This document shows positions 1-8,124 of a stretch of DNA of 64,000 nucleotides, piece after piece. Below the pieces are notes generated by a model. It saw only the letters and a program-made list of their open reading frames with translations. It was not told the DNA's origin and ran no database searches. Source of the stretch: Mesorhizobium sp. DCY119 (GTDB lineage: Bacteria > Pseudomonadota > Alphaproteobacteria > Rhizobiales > Rhizobiaceae); the NCBI RefSeq assembly GCF_003590645.1, contig NZ_CP031834.1:124001-188000 (forward strand), in the 5' to 3' direction. The position numbers and the translations under genes were made by a program. The number at the start of each line of letters is the position of its first letter. The stretch's first letter is position 1.

Positions 1-120
1 CTGCACCAATCCGCCACCAGCCTGGCCGGTTGCCTCCAGCGTGGCGATTTCCTCCTGCATGGCCTGGAACTTGGCCTGCATTTCCTTCGCCTTGCCCATA
101 AGGCCGAGAAGATCCTTCAT
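1..120 (-). CDS. YbaB/EbfC family nucleoid-associated protein (N-terminal part)
   Basis: The minus-strand reading frame starts with ATG at 120 and runs off the left edge; 40 residues are visible, beginning [20 protein letters not shown]. This is the typical amphipathic, Met/Lys/Gln-rich first helix of the YbaB/EbfC family, small dimeric proteins that bind DNA in the nucleoid. It lies 19 bp downstream of dnaX in the same direction, the conserved bacterial order dnaX-ybaB(-recR), so it is probably co-transcribed with dnaX. Only about a third of the usual ~107 residues can be seen. Confidence 0.85.
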   Translation of the reverse strand, partial: MKDLLGLMGKAKEMQAKFQAMQEEIATLEATGQAGGGLVQ

Positions 121-139
121 GATCCCAATCCTTTGTTCG

Positions 140-1945
140 TCAGTTCTCGTCGTCGTCTTCGATCGGCGGCTCGGCCGGCATGTCGGCATCGGCTTCCGTA
201 TCCGGCGCATCGGGGATGCGCACGTCGATGATTTTTGCGCCCGGGAAACGGGCGAGGATGGCGGCGACCGTCGGGTCGGCCTTGGCATCCGAGAAGGCGT
301 TATCGCGCTTTTCCGTTTCCATCTCGGAAAGCGTCTGCCCGCCCTCCTCGCGCGAAAGCGACACCATCCAGTGCCGTCCGGTCCAGGCCTTCAGCTTCAC
401 GGTCAGGTCGTTCAGCAGCGTCTTGGGCGCATCCGGCGTCAGGCTGACATCGAGCCGGCCCGGCTCGACCTTGACCAGCCGCACGCAGCGCTTGACCTGC
501 ACTTTTAGCGCCATGTCGCGGTTGGCGTCGCAAAGGTTTGCGACGTCCGCCAGCGATTTGATCGGAACGCTCGGCGTTTCCTCGACCACCGGCGAAGGCA
601 CGAAGGCTGCCGGGGCCGTTTCCGGCTCGCTCGCCACCAGCCGCATCGTCTGGCCGCCGCCATTGCTCGACGGCATCCGCGCCTGCGAGACGGCACTTGC
701 GCCATTGCCGGGGCCGGAGGGTGCCGAAGACGTGGACGGACGCGGCGCAGCGCCATTGGAAGCTGTGCCGTCGCCGAGCGATTTGATCGCCTCGTCCAGC
801 GTCGGCAAGTCGGCGGCATGGGCGAGCCTGATCAGCACCATTTCGGCGGCACTGATCGGACGGTTGGAAGACTGCACCTCGGGAATGCCCTTGAGCAGCA
901 TCTGCCAGGTGCGCGAAAGCACCCGTATCGACAGCGTCTGCGAAAATTCGCGACCGCGCACGCGCTCGTCTTCGGAAAGGGCGGCATCGTCACCGGCAGA
1001 CGGCACAAAGCGCAGCCTGGTTACCAGATGGTTGAACTCGGCAAGGTCGTTGAGCACGGCGACGGGATCGGCTCCAACATCATACTGCGCCCGCAGATCC
1101 TGAAGGGCGGATGCCGCGTCACCCTTCATCACATGTTCGAACAGATCGACGATGCGCGCCCGATCAGCCAGACCAAGCATCGCGCGCACCGCTTCGGCGG
1201 TGACTTTGCCGGCGCCATGGGCGATTGCCTGGTCGAAGATCGACTGGGCATCGCGCATCGAGCCCTCGGCAGCGCGGGCGATCATCGAAAGCGCGTCATC
1301 TTCGACCTCGACGCTTTCCAGCCCGGCGATGCGTGCGAGATCGGCCTTGATCATCGACGCATCGATGCGGCGCAGGTCGAAACGCTGGCAGCGCGACAGG
1401 ACCGTGATCGGAACTTTCCGGATTTCGGTGGTGGCGAAGATGAATTTCACATGCGGCGGCGGCTCTTCCAGCGTCTTCAACAGGCCGTTGAAGGCCTGCG
1501 TGGAGAGCATGTGCACTTCGTCGATGATGTAGACCTTGTAACGCGCCGAGACCGGGGCGTAGCGCACCTGCTCGATGATGTCGCGAATGTCGTCGATGCC
1601 GGTATGCGAGGCGGCGTCCATCTCGATCACGTCGACATGGCGGCCTTCCATGATCGCCTGGCAGTGTTCGCCGGGAATGGTGAGATCGACCGAAGGCTGG
1701 TTCACCTCGGCGGTCTTGTAGTTGAGCGCGCGCGCCAGAATGCGCGCGGTCGTCGTCTTGCCGACGCCGCGAACGCCGGTCAGCATCCAGGCCTGCGCAA
1801 TGCGGCCGGAGGAAAACGCGTTGGTCAGCGTGCGGACCATCGGCTCCTGGCCGATCAGCCCGGTGAAATCGTTGGGACGGTATTTGCGCGCGAGCACGCG
1901 GTAGGCGGCGGTCTTGCCTGATGGTTGGTTTCCGGCTTCGCTCAT
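140..1945 (-). CDS. dnaX: DNA polymerase III subunit gamma/tau
   Basis: Clamp-loader ATPase of the replisome, which loads the DnaN clamp and couples polymerase to helicase. From the ATG at 1945 the protein is 601 aa. The P-loop GVRGVGKTT is at about residues 57-65 and a Walker B/DEVH-type motif (IIDEVHMLS) near 138, followed by the arginine-finger SRC region (LSRCQRF) and a long Ala/Ser/Pro-rich linker with a tau-like C-terminus ending in acidic residues. The usual four-Cys zinc module after the P-loop is not present; only GEHC remains, which I recall as usual for rhizobial DnaX. An in-frame TTG start at 2026 would add 27 low-complexity residues; the ATG, preceded by AGGCGG, is preferred. It is followed by ybaB. 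Confidence 0.95.
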   Translation of the reverse strand: MSEAGNQPSGKTAAYRVLARKYRPNDFTGLIGQEPMVRTLTNAFSSGRIAQAWMLTGVRGVGKTTTARILARALNYKTAEVNQPSVDLTIPGEHCQAIMEGRHVDVIEMDAASHTGIDDIRDIIEQVRYAPVSARYKVYIIDEVHMLSTQAFNGLLKTLEEPPPHVKFIFATTEIRKVPITVLSRCQRFDLRRIDASMIKADLARIAGLESVEVEDDALSMIARAAEGSMRDAQSIFDQAIAHGAGKVTAEAVRAMLGLADRARIVDLFEHVMKGDAASALQDLRAQYDVGADPVAVLNDLAEFNHLVTRLRFVPSAGDDAALSEDERVRGREFSQTLSIRVLSRTWQMLLKGIPEVQSSNRPISAAEMVLIRLAHAADLPTLDEAIKSLGDGTASNGAAPRPSTSSAPSGPGNGASAVSQARMPSSNGGGQTMRLVASEPETAPAAFVPSPVVEETPSVPIKSLADVANLCDANRDMALKVQVKRCVRLVKVEPGRLDVSLTPDAPKTLLNDLTVKLKAWTGRHWMVSLSREEGGQTLSEMETEKRDNAFSDAKADPTVAAILARFPGAKIIDVRIPDAPDTEADADMPAEPPIEDDDEN

Positions 1946-2052
1946 CCGCCTGGCTTGCTCCCTTGGCCGCTCGGGTGCGACCGATTCCTCGGACAGAGTT
2001 TCGCCCGCACGGCTTGACGCCGTCAATGTCGCGGAAGAAGGGCGAAGAAGGT

Positions 2053-2147
2053 GGGAGGCTGGAACATGACCCGTTCCGGGCTCGTTAGGGCTGCTTCCTT
2101 CCGGACCTGACCCGGTTGGCGAGTGGATCGTCCACCACCAACCTCCC
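2053..2147 (-). ncRNA. ffs: Signal recognition particle RNA, small bacterial type (4.5S)
   Basis: The minus strand carries the hallmark SRP domain IV sequence AGGTCCGGAAGGAAGCAGCC (centred near 2100), the binding site for Ffh and FtsY. The two ends, GGGAGGTTGG (2147-2138) and CCAGCCTCCC (2062-2053), pair over ten bases with one G-U pair, which closes the hairpin and sets the ends at about 95 nt. It lies directly upstream of dnaX on the same strand. The RNA scaffolds co-translational targeting of inner-membrane proteins. Confidence 0.95.
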
Positions 2148-2153
2148 GGCTCT

Positions 2154-2182
2154 CATATCGGCAATTGCGCAATTAATTGCAA
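2154..2182 (-). promoter_or_regulatory. Candidate sigma70-type promoter for the SRP RNA
   Basis: On the minus strand TTGCAA (2182-2177) is followed after 17 bp by GATATG (2159-2154), which ends 6 bases before the first base of the SRP RNA helix. The spacing and position fit a housekeeping promoter. The -35 lies within an AT-rich stretch that also contains the palindrome AATTGCGCAATT (2163-2174). Confidence 0.5.
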
Positions 2183-2285
2183 GAGCGAAGGCAAAAGCAT
2201 GCGTCAAAAGCTTTCCCGGCCAATGAATCGCTTGCAGGTCGCAGGCCAGCACTCTAGCCTCCACGCAAAATTCGAGGAAACGCCA

Positions 2286-2708
2286 ATGATGCCTGGCCTG
2301 AAGGCCGGATTTGAGCTGAACGCCCGACTGGAGGCGGACAGCGAGCCCCTGATGTGGCTCGGTCTGTGCGAGCTGCGCATCATGAATGACAGCCGCTGGC
2401 CCTGGCTCATCCTCGTGCCGCAACGACCCGGCATCGAAGAAGTGCATGACCTGACGCCGCTCGACCAGGCGATGCTGACCTTCGAGTGCAACACGGTGGC
2501 GCAGGCCCTCAAGAAGAGCACCGACTGCACCAAGATCAACACCGGCGCCTTGGGCAATATCGTGCGTCAGCTTCATATCCACGTCATCGCGCGATTCGAA
2601 GGTGACGCCGGCTGGCCCGGCCCTGTCTGGGGCCACGGCATGCGCGAACCCTATAAACGGTCTGACCTGCATGGTTTTTGCGAGAAGATACGGTCGGCAC
2701 TACAGTAA
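2286..2708 (+). CDS. HIT domain protein
   Basis: A 140-aa member of the histidine-triad nucleotide-binding superfamily. The active-site strand reads QLHIHVIARFEGD, so the first two histidines of the H-x-H-x-H motif are there while the third position is isoleucine; hydrolase activity is therefore uncertain. The start at 2286 (MMPGLKAGF) is preferred over the upstream in-frame start at 2199 because GAGGA lies just before it and homologous proteins are about 140 aa. The substrate is unknown. It lies 26 bp ahead of nudC, another nucleotide-cleaving enzyme, and the two may be co-transcribed. Confidence 0.85.
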   Translation: MMPGLKAGFELNARLEADSEPLMWLGLCELRIMNDSRWPWLILVPQRPGIEEVHDLTPLDQAMLTFECNTVAQALKKSTDCTKINTGALGNIVRQLHIHVIARFEGDAGWPGPVWGHGMREPYKRSDLHGFCEKIRSALQ

Positions 2709-2734
2709 TCTTTTGAGCCATCATCGGACCCTGC

Positions 2735-3670
2735 ATGACTTTTCGTCTATTCGACGCGCCTGAGCGCGAAGCGAGCCAATTCGTCGGCTTTGCCGGCAAC
2801 CTCATAGATCGCCAGTCGGAAAACCGCAGCGACGATTCGGCCAGCAAGGCGCTGGCCGATCCGGCCGCGCGGCTGATGCTGGTGCGCGATGGGCGGCTTT
2901 TCCTGAAACTGACCGAGGGCGCCTTCGACGGTTATTTCAGCACCGACGAAATCCCCGCCTTTCAGCCGGTGCTGGATCAGGCGATCCTGCTCGGCTTTTC
3001 GGAAACCGGGCCGGTGCTGGCGGCTCCCGCCGGGCTCGACATCGAACAGCTTCCCGAAACGGTCAAGGCGATCGACTACCGCTCGGTCAACATGCAAGGC
3101 CTCATCGATCAGTCGGCGGTGGGCGCCATGGCGCAGGCTGCCGCGCTGCTTGCCTGGCATTCGACGCACCGGTTCTGCGGGCGCTGCGGCCACGAGACCG
3201 AAATGCGCGCCGGCGGCTACAAGCGCCATTGCCCGAACTGCAATGCCGAGCATTTTCCGCGCACCGACCCCGTCGCCATCATGCTGACGGTGACGCCGGA
3301 AAAATGCCTGCTCGGGCGCAGCAAGCATTTTGCGCCCGGCATGTATTCGGCTCTCGCCGGCTTCATCGAGCCCGGCGAGACGATCGAGGCGGCGGTGCGG
3401 CGCGAGACGCTGGAGGAAGCCGGCATCAGGCTCGGCCGCGTGGTCTATCACGCCAGCCAGCCCTGGCCGTTCCCCTATTCGCTGATGATCGGGTGCTTCG
3501 GCGAGGCGCTGAACGAGGATATCCGCATCGATGCCGAGCTCGAGGACTGCCGCTGGTTTTCCCGCGACGAGGTCCGCGACATGCTGGCCGGCAACCATGC
3601 CGGCGGCATTCTCGTGCCGCCGAAATCCGCCATCGCGCATCACCTGATCAAGGCGTGGGCCGAGAGCTGA
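2735..3670 (+). CDS. nudC: NAD(+) diphosphatase / NADH pyrophosphatase (RNA deNADding)
   Basis: Nudix hydrolase that cleaves NAD(H) to NMN(H) and AMP and, in characterised NudC enzymes, removes NAD caps from RNA. The 311-aa protein has an N-terminal NUDIX-like domain, a zinc ribbon (CGRCGH then CPNC, about residues 148-169), and a catalytic Nudix box of the form GX5EX7REX2EEXGI starting at GFIEPGE (about 208). The NudC-specific SQPWPFPYS sequence follows at about residue 246. Its neighbour is the HIT protein upstream; the downstream gene converges on it. The start ATG at 2735 sits 26 bp after the HIT stop. Confidence 0.93.
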   Translation: MTFRLFDAPEREASQFVGFAGNLIDRQSENRSDDSASKALADPAARLMLVRDGRLFLKLTEGAFDGYFSTDEIPAFQPVLDQAILLGFSETGPVLAAPAGLDIEQLPETVKAIDYRSVNMQGLIDQSAVGAMAQAAALLAWHSTHRFCGRCGHETEMRAGGYKRHCPNCNAEHFPRTDPVAIMLTVTPEKCLLGRSKHFAPGMYSALAGFIEPGETIEAAVRRETLEEAGIRLGRVVYHASQPWPFPYSLMIGCFGEALNEDIRIDAELEDCRWFSRDEVRDMLAGNHAGGILVPPKSAIAHHLIKAWAES

Positions 3671-3681
3671 ACCGCCCCGGC

Positions 3682-4233
3682 CTATTTCGTCACGGAATAC
3701 CGGACGATGAGGCTACCGTTCGAAAGTGGCCGCGATTCGGCCAGAGTAAGCTCGTGGCGAGCCCCCTTCTTGAACAAAAGCGTGCCTGATCCGAGAAGCC
3801 GCGGCACGACGCACAACAGGATCTCGTCGACCAGCCCCTGCTCCAGCAGCGAATGGATGAGGTCGGCGCTGCCGAAGACGTAGAGATCACGCTCGGCGTC
3901 CGCTTTGAGCCTGGCGATCTCGCCGCCGATGTCGGCCGTCACCCGCGTGTTGTTCCAGTTCGATGATGTGAGCGTGCGCGAAGCCACCAGCTTCGGCAAA
4001 GCGTTCATGAAGTCCTTGACGGGTCCTTCGTCTGTCGTGGTCGTCCAGTAGTCGCGCATGCCTTCATAGGTCACGCGGCCGAACACCAGGGCCTCGGCGC
4101 TGGCTCCGAACTCCAGCGACATTTTCTCGAGCTCCGGTCCCCAGGCCGTGTTGTGGAAATCGAGATCCCACTTCTTGTCGCCCTCGAAATAGCCGTCCAG
4201 CGTGACGAGGTTCCAAACGATAAGCTTTGCCAT
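3682..4233 (-). CDS. Dihydrofolate reductase family protein (RibD C-terminal-like)
   Basis: A 183-aa protein starting MAKLIVWNLVTLDGYFEG, the typical opening strand of stand-alone RibD_C/DHFR-fold reductases, which bind NADPH. The VFGRVTYEGM segment (about residue 50) and YVFGSADLIHSLLEQGLVDE (about 124-143) match the family pattern. The true substrate is unknown; these are not proven folate enzymes. The start at 4233 is fixed by a strong GGAGG at 4247-4243; the frame remains open far upstream but that part overlaps the divergent gene. The promoter region holds paired AACCGGTT sites. It is divergent from the MarR-GNAT gene. Confidence 0.88.
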   Translation of the reverse strand: MAKLIVWNLVTLDGYFEGDKKWDLDFHNTAWGPELEKMSLEFGASAEALVFGRVTYEGMRDYWTTTTDEGPVKDFMNALPKLVASRTLTSSNWNNTRVTADIGGEIARLKADAERDLYVFGSADLIHSLLEQGLVDEILLCVVPRLLGSGTLLFKKGARHELTLAESRPLSNGSLIVRYSVTK

Positions 4234-4247
4234 TTTTCTATTCCTCC

Positions 4248-4313
4248 AAAACCGGTTGCAAAACCAAATCGGTTTTCTTTGTAGCAAACTGATAGTGAAT
4301 TGCAACCGGTTTT
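4248..4313. promoter_or_regulatory. Inverted AAAACCGGTTGCA repeat upstream of the DHFR-like gene
   Basis: AAAACCGGTTGCA (4248-4260) and its exact reverse complement TGCAACCGGTTTT (4301-4313) flank the presumed promoter of the minus-strand gene. Each contains the 8-bp palindrome AACCGGTT, with centres 54 bp apart; the proximal copy abuts the ribosome-binding site. This looks like a pair of operator half-regions for an unidentified regulator, different in sequence from the CCTGAC sites nearer the divergent gene. Confidence 0.5.
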
Positions 4314-4350
4314 TGCAAACGTCGAACAGGAATTTGCGCCCGGCAGATTG

Positions 4351-4366
4351 CCTGACCAATGTCAGA
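4351..4366 (+). promoter_or_regulatory. Distal palindromic operator of the MarR-GNAT gene
   Basis: CCTGAC-CAAT-GTCAGA, a 6-4-6 palindrome with one mismatch, centred 39 bp upstream of a second, perfect copy. The two sites together are the likely autoregulatory binding sites of the adjacent MarR-domain protein. Confidence 0.6.
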
Positions 4367-4389
4367 TAAATCTTGATCTCCATACATTG

Positions 4390-4405
4390 CCTGACTAAAG
4401 TCAGG
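4390..4405 (+). promoter_or_regulatory. Proximal palindromic operator overlapping the start region
   Basis: CCTGAC-TAAA-GTCAGG is a perfect 6-4-6 palindrome that ends 2 bases before the ATG at 4408, so it occupies the position of the ribosome-binding site. A bound repressor here would block transcription; the AGG inside the right arm is the only visible Shine-Dalgarno-like sequence. Confidence 0.65.
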
Positions 4406-4407
4406 TA

Positions 4408-5289
4408 ATGAGCAAATCGCAAGTCGACCAGATCCGCAGCTTCAACCGCACGGTGACCCGCCGCATCGGCGCGCTGGAAGACAGCTATCTGCGCCGCGGT
4501 CGCCCGCTCGGCGAGGCGCGGCTGCTTTTCGAGATCGGGCCGGAAGGCGCGGGGCTGGGCGCGCTCCGCTCCCAGTTGGGGCTTGATTCCGGCTATCTCA
4601 GCCGCATGCTGCGTTCGCTCGAGACGCATGGCCTGGTTTCCGTCGACAAGCTTGACGGCGATGCCCGCAGCCGCCACGCGACCTTGACCGAAAAGGGCCG
4701 CGCCGAGCACGCGGCCTACGACGCCCTGTCGGACGATCTGGCGAATTCCATTCTCGAGCCGCTTTCGCCGGCAGCGCAGGACCGGCTCGTGGCCGCGATG
4801 GCGGAGGTCGAGCGCCTGCTGACCGCCGCTGCCGTCACCATCGGCGAGGAAGACGCCAATAGCACTGATGCCCAGCAATGCATGGCGCTCTATGTCGAGG
4901 AACTGGCGACGCGCTTCGAAGAAGGTTTCGACACCAGCAAGGGAAACAGCGTGAGGGGCGACGAGTTCATCCGCCCGCACGGCAGCTTCCTGATCGCCCG
5001 GCTCGACGGAAACCCTGCCGGCTGCGGCGCGGTACGCATGCTCGATGCCACGACGGCGGAGATCAAACGGATGTGGGTCGCACCCTCCGCGCGCGGGCTC
5101 GGCGTTGCCGGCCGCATGCTACACAGGCTGGAGGCGATAGCCCGCGAACTGGGCGCGCAAACGGTCTATCTCGACACCAACCGCGCGCTTAGGGAAGCGC
5201 AGTCGCTCTACAAGCGCGACGGCTATGCGGAAATCAAGCCGTACAACGACAATCCCTACGCCGATCACTGGTTCGCGAAGCGGCTGTAG
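4408..5289 (+). CDS. Bifunctional MarR-type regulator / GNAT N-acetyltransferase
   Basis: A 293-aa fusion. Residues about 1-145 form a MarR winged helix-turn-helix domain (LGLDSGYLSRMLRSLETHGL recognition region and the DARSRHATLTEKG wing). Residues about 150-293 form a GNAT acetyltransferase domain with the acetyl-CoA loop ARGLGVAGR (about 228-236) and the closing strand with GYAEI. Such fusions are annotated as regulator/acetyltransferase proteins; their acetyl acceptor is generally unknown. Two palindromes immediately upstream suggest autoregulation, and the divergent DHFR-like gene may be a target. The start is the ATG directly after the proximal operator. Confidence 0.9.
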   Translation: MSKSQVDQIRSFNRTVTRRIGALEDSYLRRGRPLGEARLLFEIGPEGAGLGALRSQLGLDSGYLSRMLRSLETHGLVSVDKLDGDARSRHATLTEKGRAEHAAYDALSDDLANSILEPLSPAAQDRLVAAMAEVERLLTAAAVTIGEEDANSTDAQQCMALYVEELATRFEEGFDTSKGNSVRGDEFIRPHGSFLIARLDGNPAGCGAVRMLDATTAEIKRMWVAPSARGLGVAGRMLHRLEAIARELGAQTVYLDTNRALREAQSLYKRDGYAEIKPYNDNPYADHWFAKRL

Positions 5290-5327
5290 ATCATCGCTTC
5301 GGCGGGGCAATCGCATACGGCACAACA

Positions 5328-5472
5328 GACCCCCACTCCGTCTCGGCTTCGCCGAGCCACCTCTCCCCCTCAAAAGGGGAGAGGAAGGGAGCCAGCCTTG
5401 CGGCCGTGCGTTTCCTCTCCCCCGTCGATCGGGGGAGAGGTGGCTCGGCGAAGCCGAGACGGAGTGGGGGTC
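5328..5472. repeat. Intergenic palindromic element with a perfect 42-bp inverted repeat
   Basis: Arms 5328-5369 and 5431-5472 are exact reverse complements over 42 bp. Each arm also takes part in a local hairpin: CTCTCCCC/GGGGAGAG around a TCAAAA loop at 5361-5382, and CCTCTCCCCC/GGGGGAGAGG at 5415-5440. The composition (GACCCCCACTCC..., GGCTCGGCGAAGCC) is typical of REP/RIME-like rhizobial intergenic repeats. It lies between the convergent MarR-GNAT gene and pheA and could act as a bidirectional transcription barrier. Confidence 0.85.
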
Positions 5473-5505
5473 GAATTCTTATACGATAGCCTAAGCCGCC
5501 TTAGC

Positions 5506-6369
5506 TCAGTCGCTCATATTCCAGCTCTGGCGCTCGTCATTCGCCGGGTAGACGCCGAGAATGCGGACTTCCTTCGAGAAGAACCGCAGTTCCTCGAGCG
5601 CGTTCTTGAGACCCTGGTCTTCCGGGTGGCCTTCGACGTCGGCGTAGAACTGCGTCGCGGTGAAGGCGCCGAGCTGGTAGCTTTCCAGCTTGGTCATGTT
5701 GATGCCGTTGGTGGCGAAGCCGCCCATCGCCTTGTAGAGAGCGGCCGGCACGTTGCGGACGCGGAAGACGAAGGTCGTCATCATCTTGGCGTCGGGGCGC
5801 GGACGCTCCACCCACTGCTTGTTCTTGGTCAGGACGACGAAGCGGGTGACGTTGCTGTCGGTGTCCTCGACGTTTTCTTCCAGTATATCAAGGCCGTAGA
5901 GGCTGGAGGCCAGCCGCGGCGCCAATGCGCCCATCGTCCGGTCCTTCACCTCGGCCACCAGCCTGGCAGCACCCGCCGTGTCGCCGGCGACCACCGGCTT
6001 CCAGCCGTTCTTGCGGATGTATTTGCGGCACTGGCCGAGCGCGTGGATGTGGCTGTGGATCGTCTTGATTTCCTGCCGTTTCACGCCCGGCAGCACCATC
6101 AACTGGAAATGGATCGGCAGAAAATATTCGCCGACGATGTGCAGCTTCGATTCGGGCAGCAAATGGTGGATGTCGGCGACGCGGCCCGCGATCGTGTTCT
6201 CGATCGGGATCATGGCGAGATCGGCCTTGCCGGTTTCGACCGCGTTGAACGCATCCTCAAAGGTCGGGCACGGCAACGGCTCCATATCGGGATAGACGTT
6301 GCGGCAGGCCGTGTCGGAATTCGCGCCCGGCTCGCCCTGGAAGGAAATGCGGTTGGTCTTGTCGGGCAT
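5506..6369 (-). CDS. pheA: Prephenate dehydratase
   Basis: Converts prephenate to phenylpyruvate in phenylalanine synthesis. The 287-aa protein is monofunctional (no chorismate mutase domain). It opens with ISFQGEPGANSD, has the family TRF motif in DSNVTRFVVL (Thr near residue 174) and a C-terminal ACT domain from about 190 (the FRVRNVPAALYKAMGGFATN segment includes the regulatory GALYKAL-like region and ESYQLG), which senses phenylalanine. It follows kdsB by 15 bp on the same strand, a pairing common in rhizobia, and the two probably share a transcript. Confidence 0.95.
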   Translation of the reverse strand: MPDKTNRISFQGEPGANSDTACRNVYPDMEPLPCPTFEDAFNAVETGKADLAMIPIENTIAGRVADIHHLLPESKLHIVGEYFLPIHFQLMVLPGVKRQEIKTIHSHIHALGQCRKYIRKNGWKPVVAGDTAGAARLVAEVKDRTMGALAPRLASSLYGLDILEENVEDTDSNVTRFVVLTKNKQWVERPRPDAKMMTTFVFRVRNVPAALYKAMGGFATNGINMTKLESYQLGAFTATQFYADVEGHPEDQGLKNALEELRFFSKEVRILGVYPANDERQSWNMSD

Positions 6370-6384
6370 GGTCAGGCCTTGTCT

Positions 6385-7113
6385 TTATCTGGATAGAATT
6401 TCGCGGGCACGTTCGAGGTCTTCGGGCGTATCGACGCCCAGCGGCACGGTCGCCACGATCTCGGCATCGATGCGCATGCCGGCTTCCAGCGCGCGCAGTT
6501 GCTCCAGCTTTTCGCGCTTTTCCAGCGGCGACGGCTTGAGCTTGACGAAACGCTCCAGCGCCAAGCGGCGATAGGCATAGAGCCCGATGTGATGAAAAAG
6601 CGGCCCCTCGCCCCAGGGCGCGGTGGCGCGGGTGAAATAGAGCGCGCGCAGGCGATTTTCCGAAAGCGGCGAACCGACGATCTTGACCACGTTGGGATTG
6701 GTCTTCTCGTCGTTGCGGGTGATTTCGACGCCCAGCGTCGCGATATCGACCGCCGGGTTCTCGAACGGAGCAAGGGCCGCGCGGATCGTTTGCGGGTCGA
6801 TCGTCGGCAGATCGCCCTGGACATTGATGATGGTCTCGACCGCACCGTCGGGGTCAACCGTCGTCAGCGCCTCGAAAATCCGGTCGGAGCCCGATTCGTG
6901 CTCGACGCGGGTCATGACGGCCTCGAAACCATGGGCGCGGACCGCATCCGCCACCTCCGCCGTATCCGTCGCCACCACGACGCGACCCAGTCCGCTTTCC
7001 CTGGCGCGCTCGGCAACATGGACGATCATCGGGCGGCCGCAGATGTCGGCGAGAGGCTTGCCCGGCAGGCGCGTGGCGCGCATTCGCGCGGGAATCAGGA
7101 TGAGTGGTGACAT
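6385..7113 (-). CDS. kdsB: 3-deoxy-manno-octulosonate cytidylyltransferase
   Basis: Activates Kdo as CMP-Kdo for lipopolysaccharide inner-core synthesis. From the ATG at 7113 the protein is 242 aa, close to the usual 245-250, and begins with the family signature [16 protein letters not shown] followed by [16 protein letters not shown]. An in-frame upstream start at 7167 would add 18 residues without family support. The ribosome-binding site at the chosen start is weak. The gene is divergent from the cytochrome c gene and lies just upstream of pheA. Confidence 0.94.
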   Translation of the reverse strand: MSPLILIPARMRATRLPGKPLADICGRPMIVHVAERARESGLGRVVVATDTAEVADAVRAHGFEAVMTRVEHESGSDRIFEALTTVDPDGAVETIINVQGDLPTIDPQTIRAALAPFENPAVDIATLGVEITRNDEKTNPNVVKIVGSPLSENRLRALYFTRATAPWGEGPLFHHIGLYAYRRLALERFVKLKPSPLEKREKLEQLRALEAGMRIDAEIVATVPLGVDTPEDLERAREILSR

Positions 7114-7314
7114 GGAAGCTACAAATCGATCCGAAAGGGCAGTGGTTAAAGTGGCAAAAGGTCTCACTGGAACCGCCCTTATAGGTGTTGCAACGGTCGA
7201 GCAAAAGACCTAGTTTCCGCCCAATTCTGCCGGTCCCGACCGGTGGGGACGCAATGCCGTCGGCACCGGAAGCGACACTTCCGCTGGCAAGCCGGCCAAG
7301 GGAGACTGGGGCGA

Positions 7315-7983
7315 ATGGACTCATTCGAATTCAACAAATTGATCGGCGGCCTCTTGGCTACCGTTTTCGTCGTCTTTTCGATCGCCCTCGCGTCCGATGC
7401 GATCTTCGCTTCGCCCGCTCCTGAAAAGCCCGGCTTCATCGTCGAGGCGGCCGAGGAAGCGCCTGCCGAAGGTGGCGCTGCCGCTCCGGCTGCCAAGCCG
7501 ATCGCCGAGCTGCTTGCAACCGCCAATGCCGAAGCCGGCGCGGCCGTGTTCAAGAAGTGCCAGGCCTGCCATTCCGGCGAAAAGGGCGGCCCCAACAAGG
7601 TCGGCCCCGATCTCTGGGATGTCATCGACCGCCCCGTCGGCGAGCATGAAGGCTTTGCCTACTCGGCCGGCATGAAGGATTTTTCGAAGAACGGCGGCAC
7701 GCACTGGACCTACGACAACCTCAACCACTTCCTCACCTCGCCCAAGGGCTTCGTGAAGGGAACGGCCATGGGTTTCGCCGGTATCAAGAAGGATGACGAG
7801 CGCGCCAACCTGATCGCCTATCTGCGCACGCTGTCGGACAGCCCGAAGCCGCTGCCTGAAGCGGGTGCGGCTCCGGCCGAAGGTGCGGCGCCTGCGGAAG
7901 GTGCGGCTCCTGCAGCCCCGGCTGAGGGTGCTGCTCCCGCCGCACCGGCACCGGCTGCTCCGGCACCAGCGCCCGCGCAGTAA
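7315..7983 (+). CDS. Membrane-anchored cytochrome c (CycM/c552 type)
   Basis: A 222-aa class I cytochrome c with an uncleaved N-terminal anchor ([18 protein letters not shown]), a flexible acidic/Ala linker, the heme-binding CQACH at residues 82-86 and a distal Met ligand in GTAMGFAG. Proteins of this kind pass electrons from the bc1 complex to aa3 oxidase in alphaproteobacteria (as established for CycM). The last ~35 residues are a degenerate EGAAPA/AAPAPA repeat, presumably a periplasmic tether. Start chosen at 7315 because GGGAGA precedes it and the anchor follows at once. A strong terminator ends the unit. Confidence 0.9.
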   Translation: MDSFEFNKLIGGLLATVFVVFSIALASDAIFASPAPEKPGFIVEAAEEAPAEGGAAAPAAKPIAELLATANAEAGAAVFKKCQACHSGEKGGPNKVGPDLWDVIDRPVGEHEGFAYSAGMKDFSKNGGTHWTYDNLNHFLTSPKGFVKGTAMGFAGIKKDDERANLIAYLRTLSDSPKPLPEAGAAPAEGAAPAEGAAPAAPAEGAAPAAPAPAAPAPAPAQ

Positions 7984-8007
7984 CGAAATAATCATCGCAC
8001 AATCATG

Positions 8008-8035
8008 AAAAAGCCGGGTTCAGCCCGGCTTTTTT
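8008..8035 (+). terminator. Rho-independent terminator of the cytochrome c gene
   Basis: AAAAAGCCGGG-TTCA-CCCGGCTTTTTT: a GC stem with a short loop and a T-run, 25 bp after the cytochrome c stop. Confidence 0.9.
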
Positions 8036-8124
8036 GTTAGCGTTTTCGCATATGGTCGCGAATACTGGACAAACATGGTTTCCATTTCGGCGCGACGCCC
8101 TACACTGAAGACCTGACGGAAAGG

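Noticed and set aside
4234-4980. N-terminal extension of the DHFR-like gene
   Set aside because: The frame overlaps the MarR-GNAT gene and both operators; the family starts at MAKLIVWNLV with a strong ribosome-binding site.
7168-7314. Promoter for kdsB (TTTGCT-16-TATAAG on the minus strand)
   Set aside because: The -35 is poor and the spacing short; it was not strong enough to list, although some promoter must lie in this gap.
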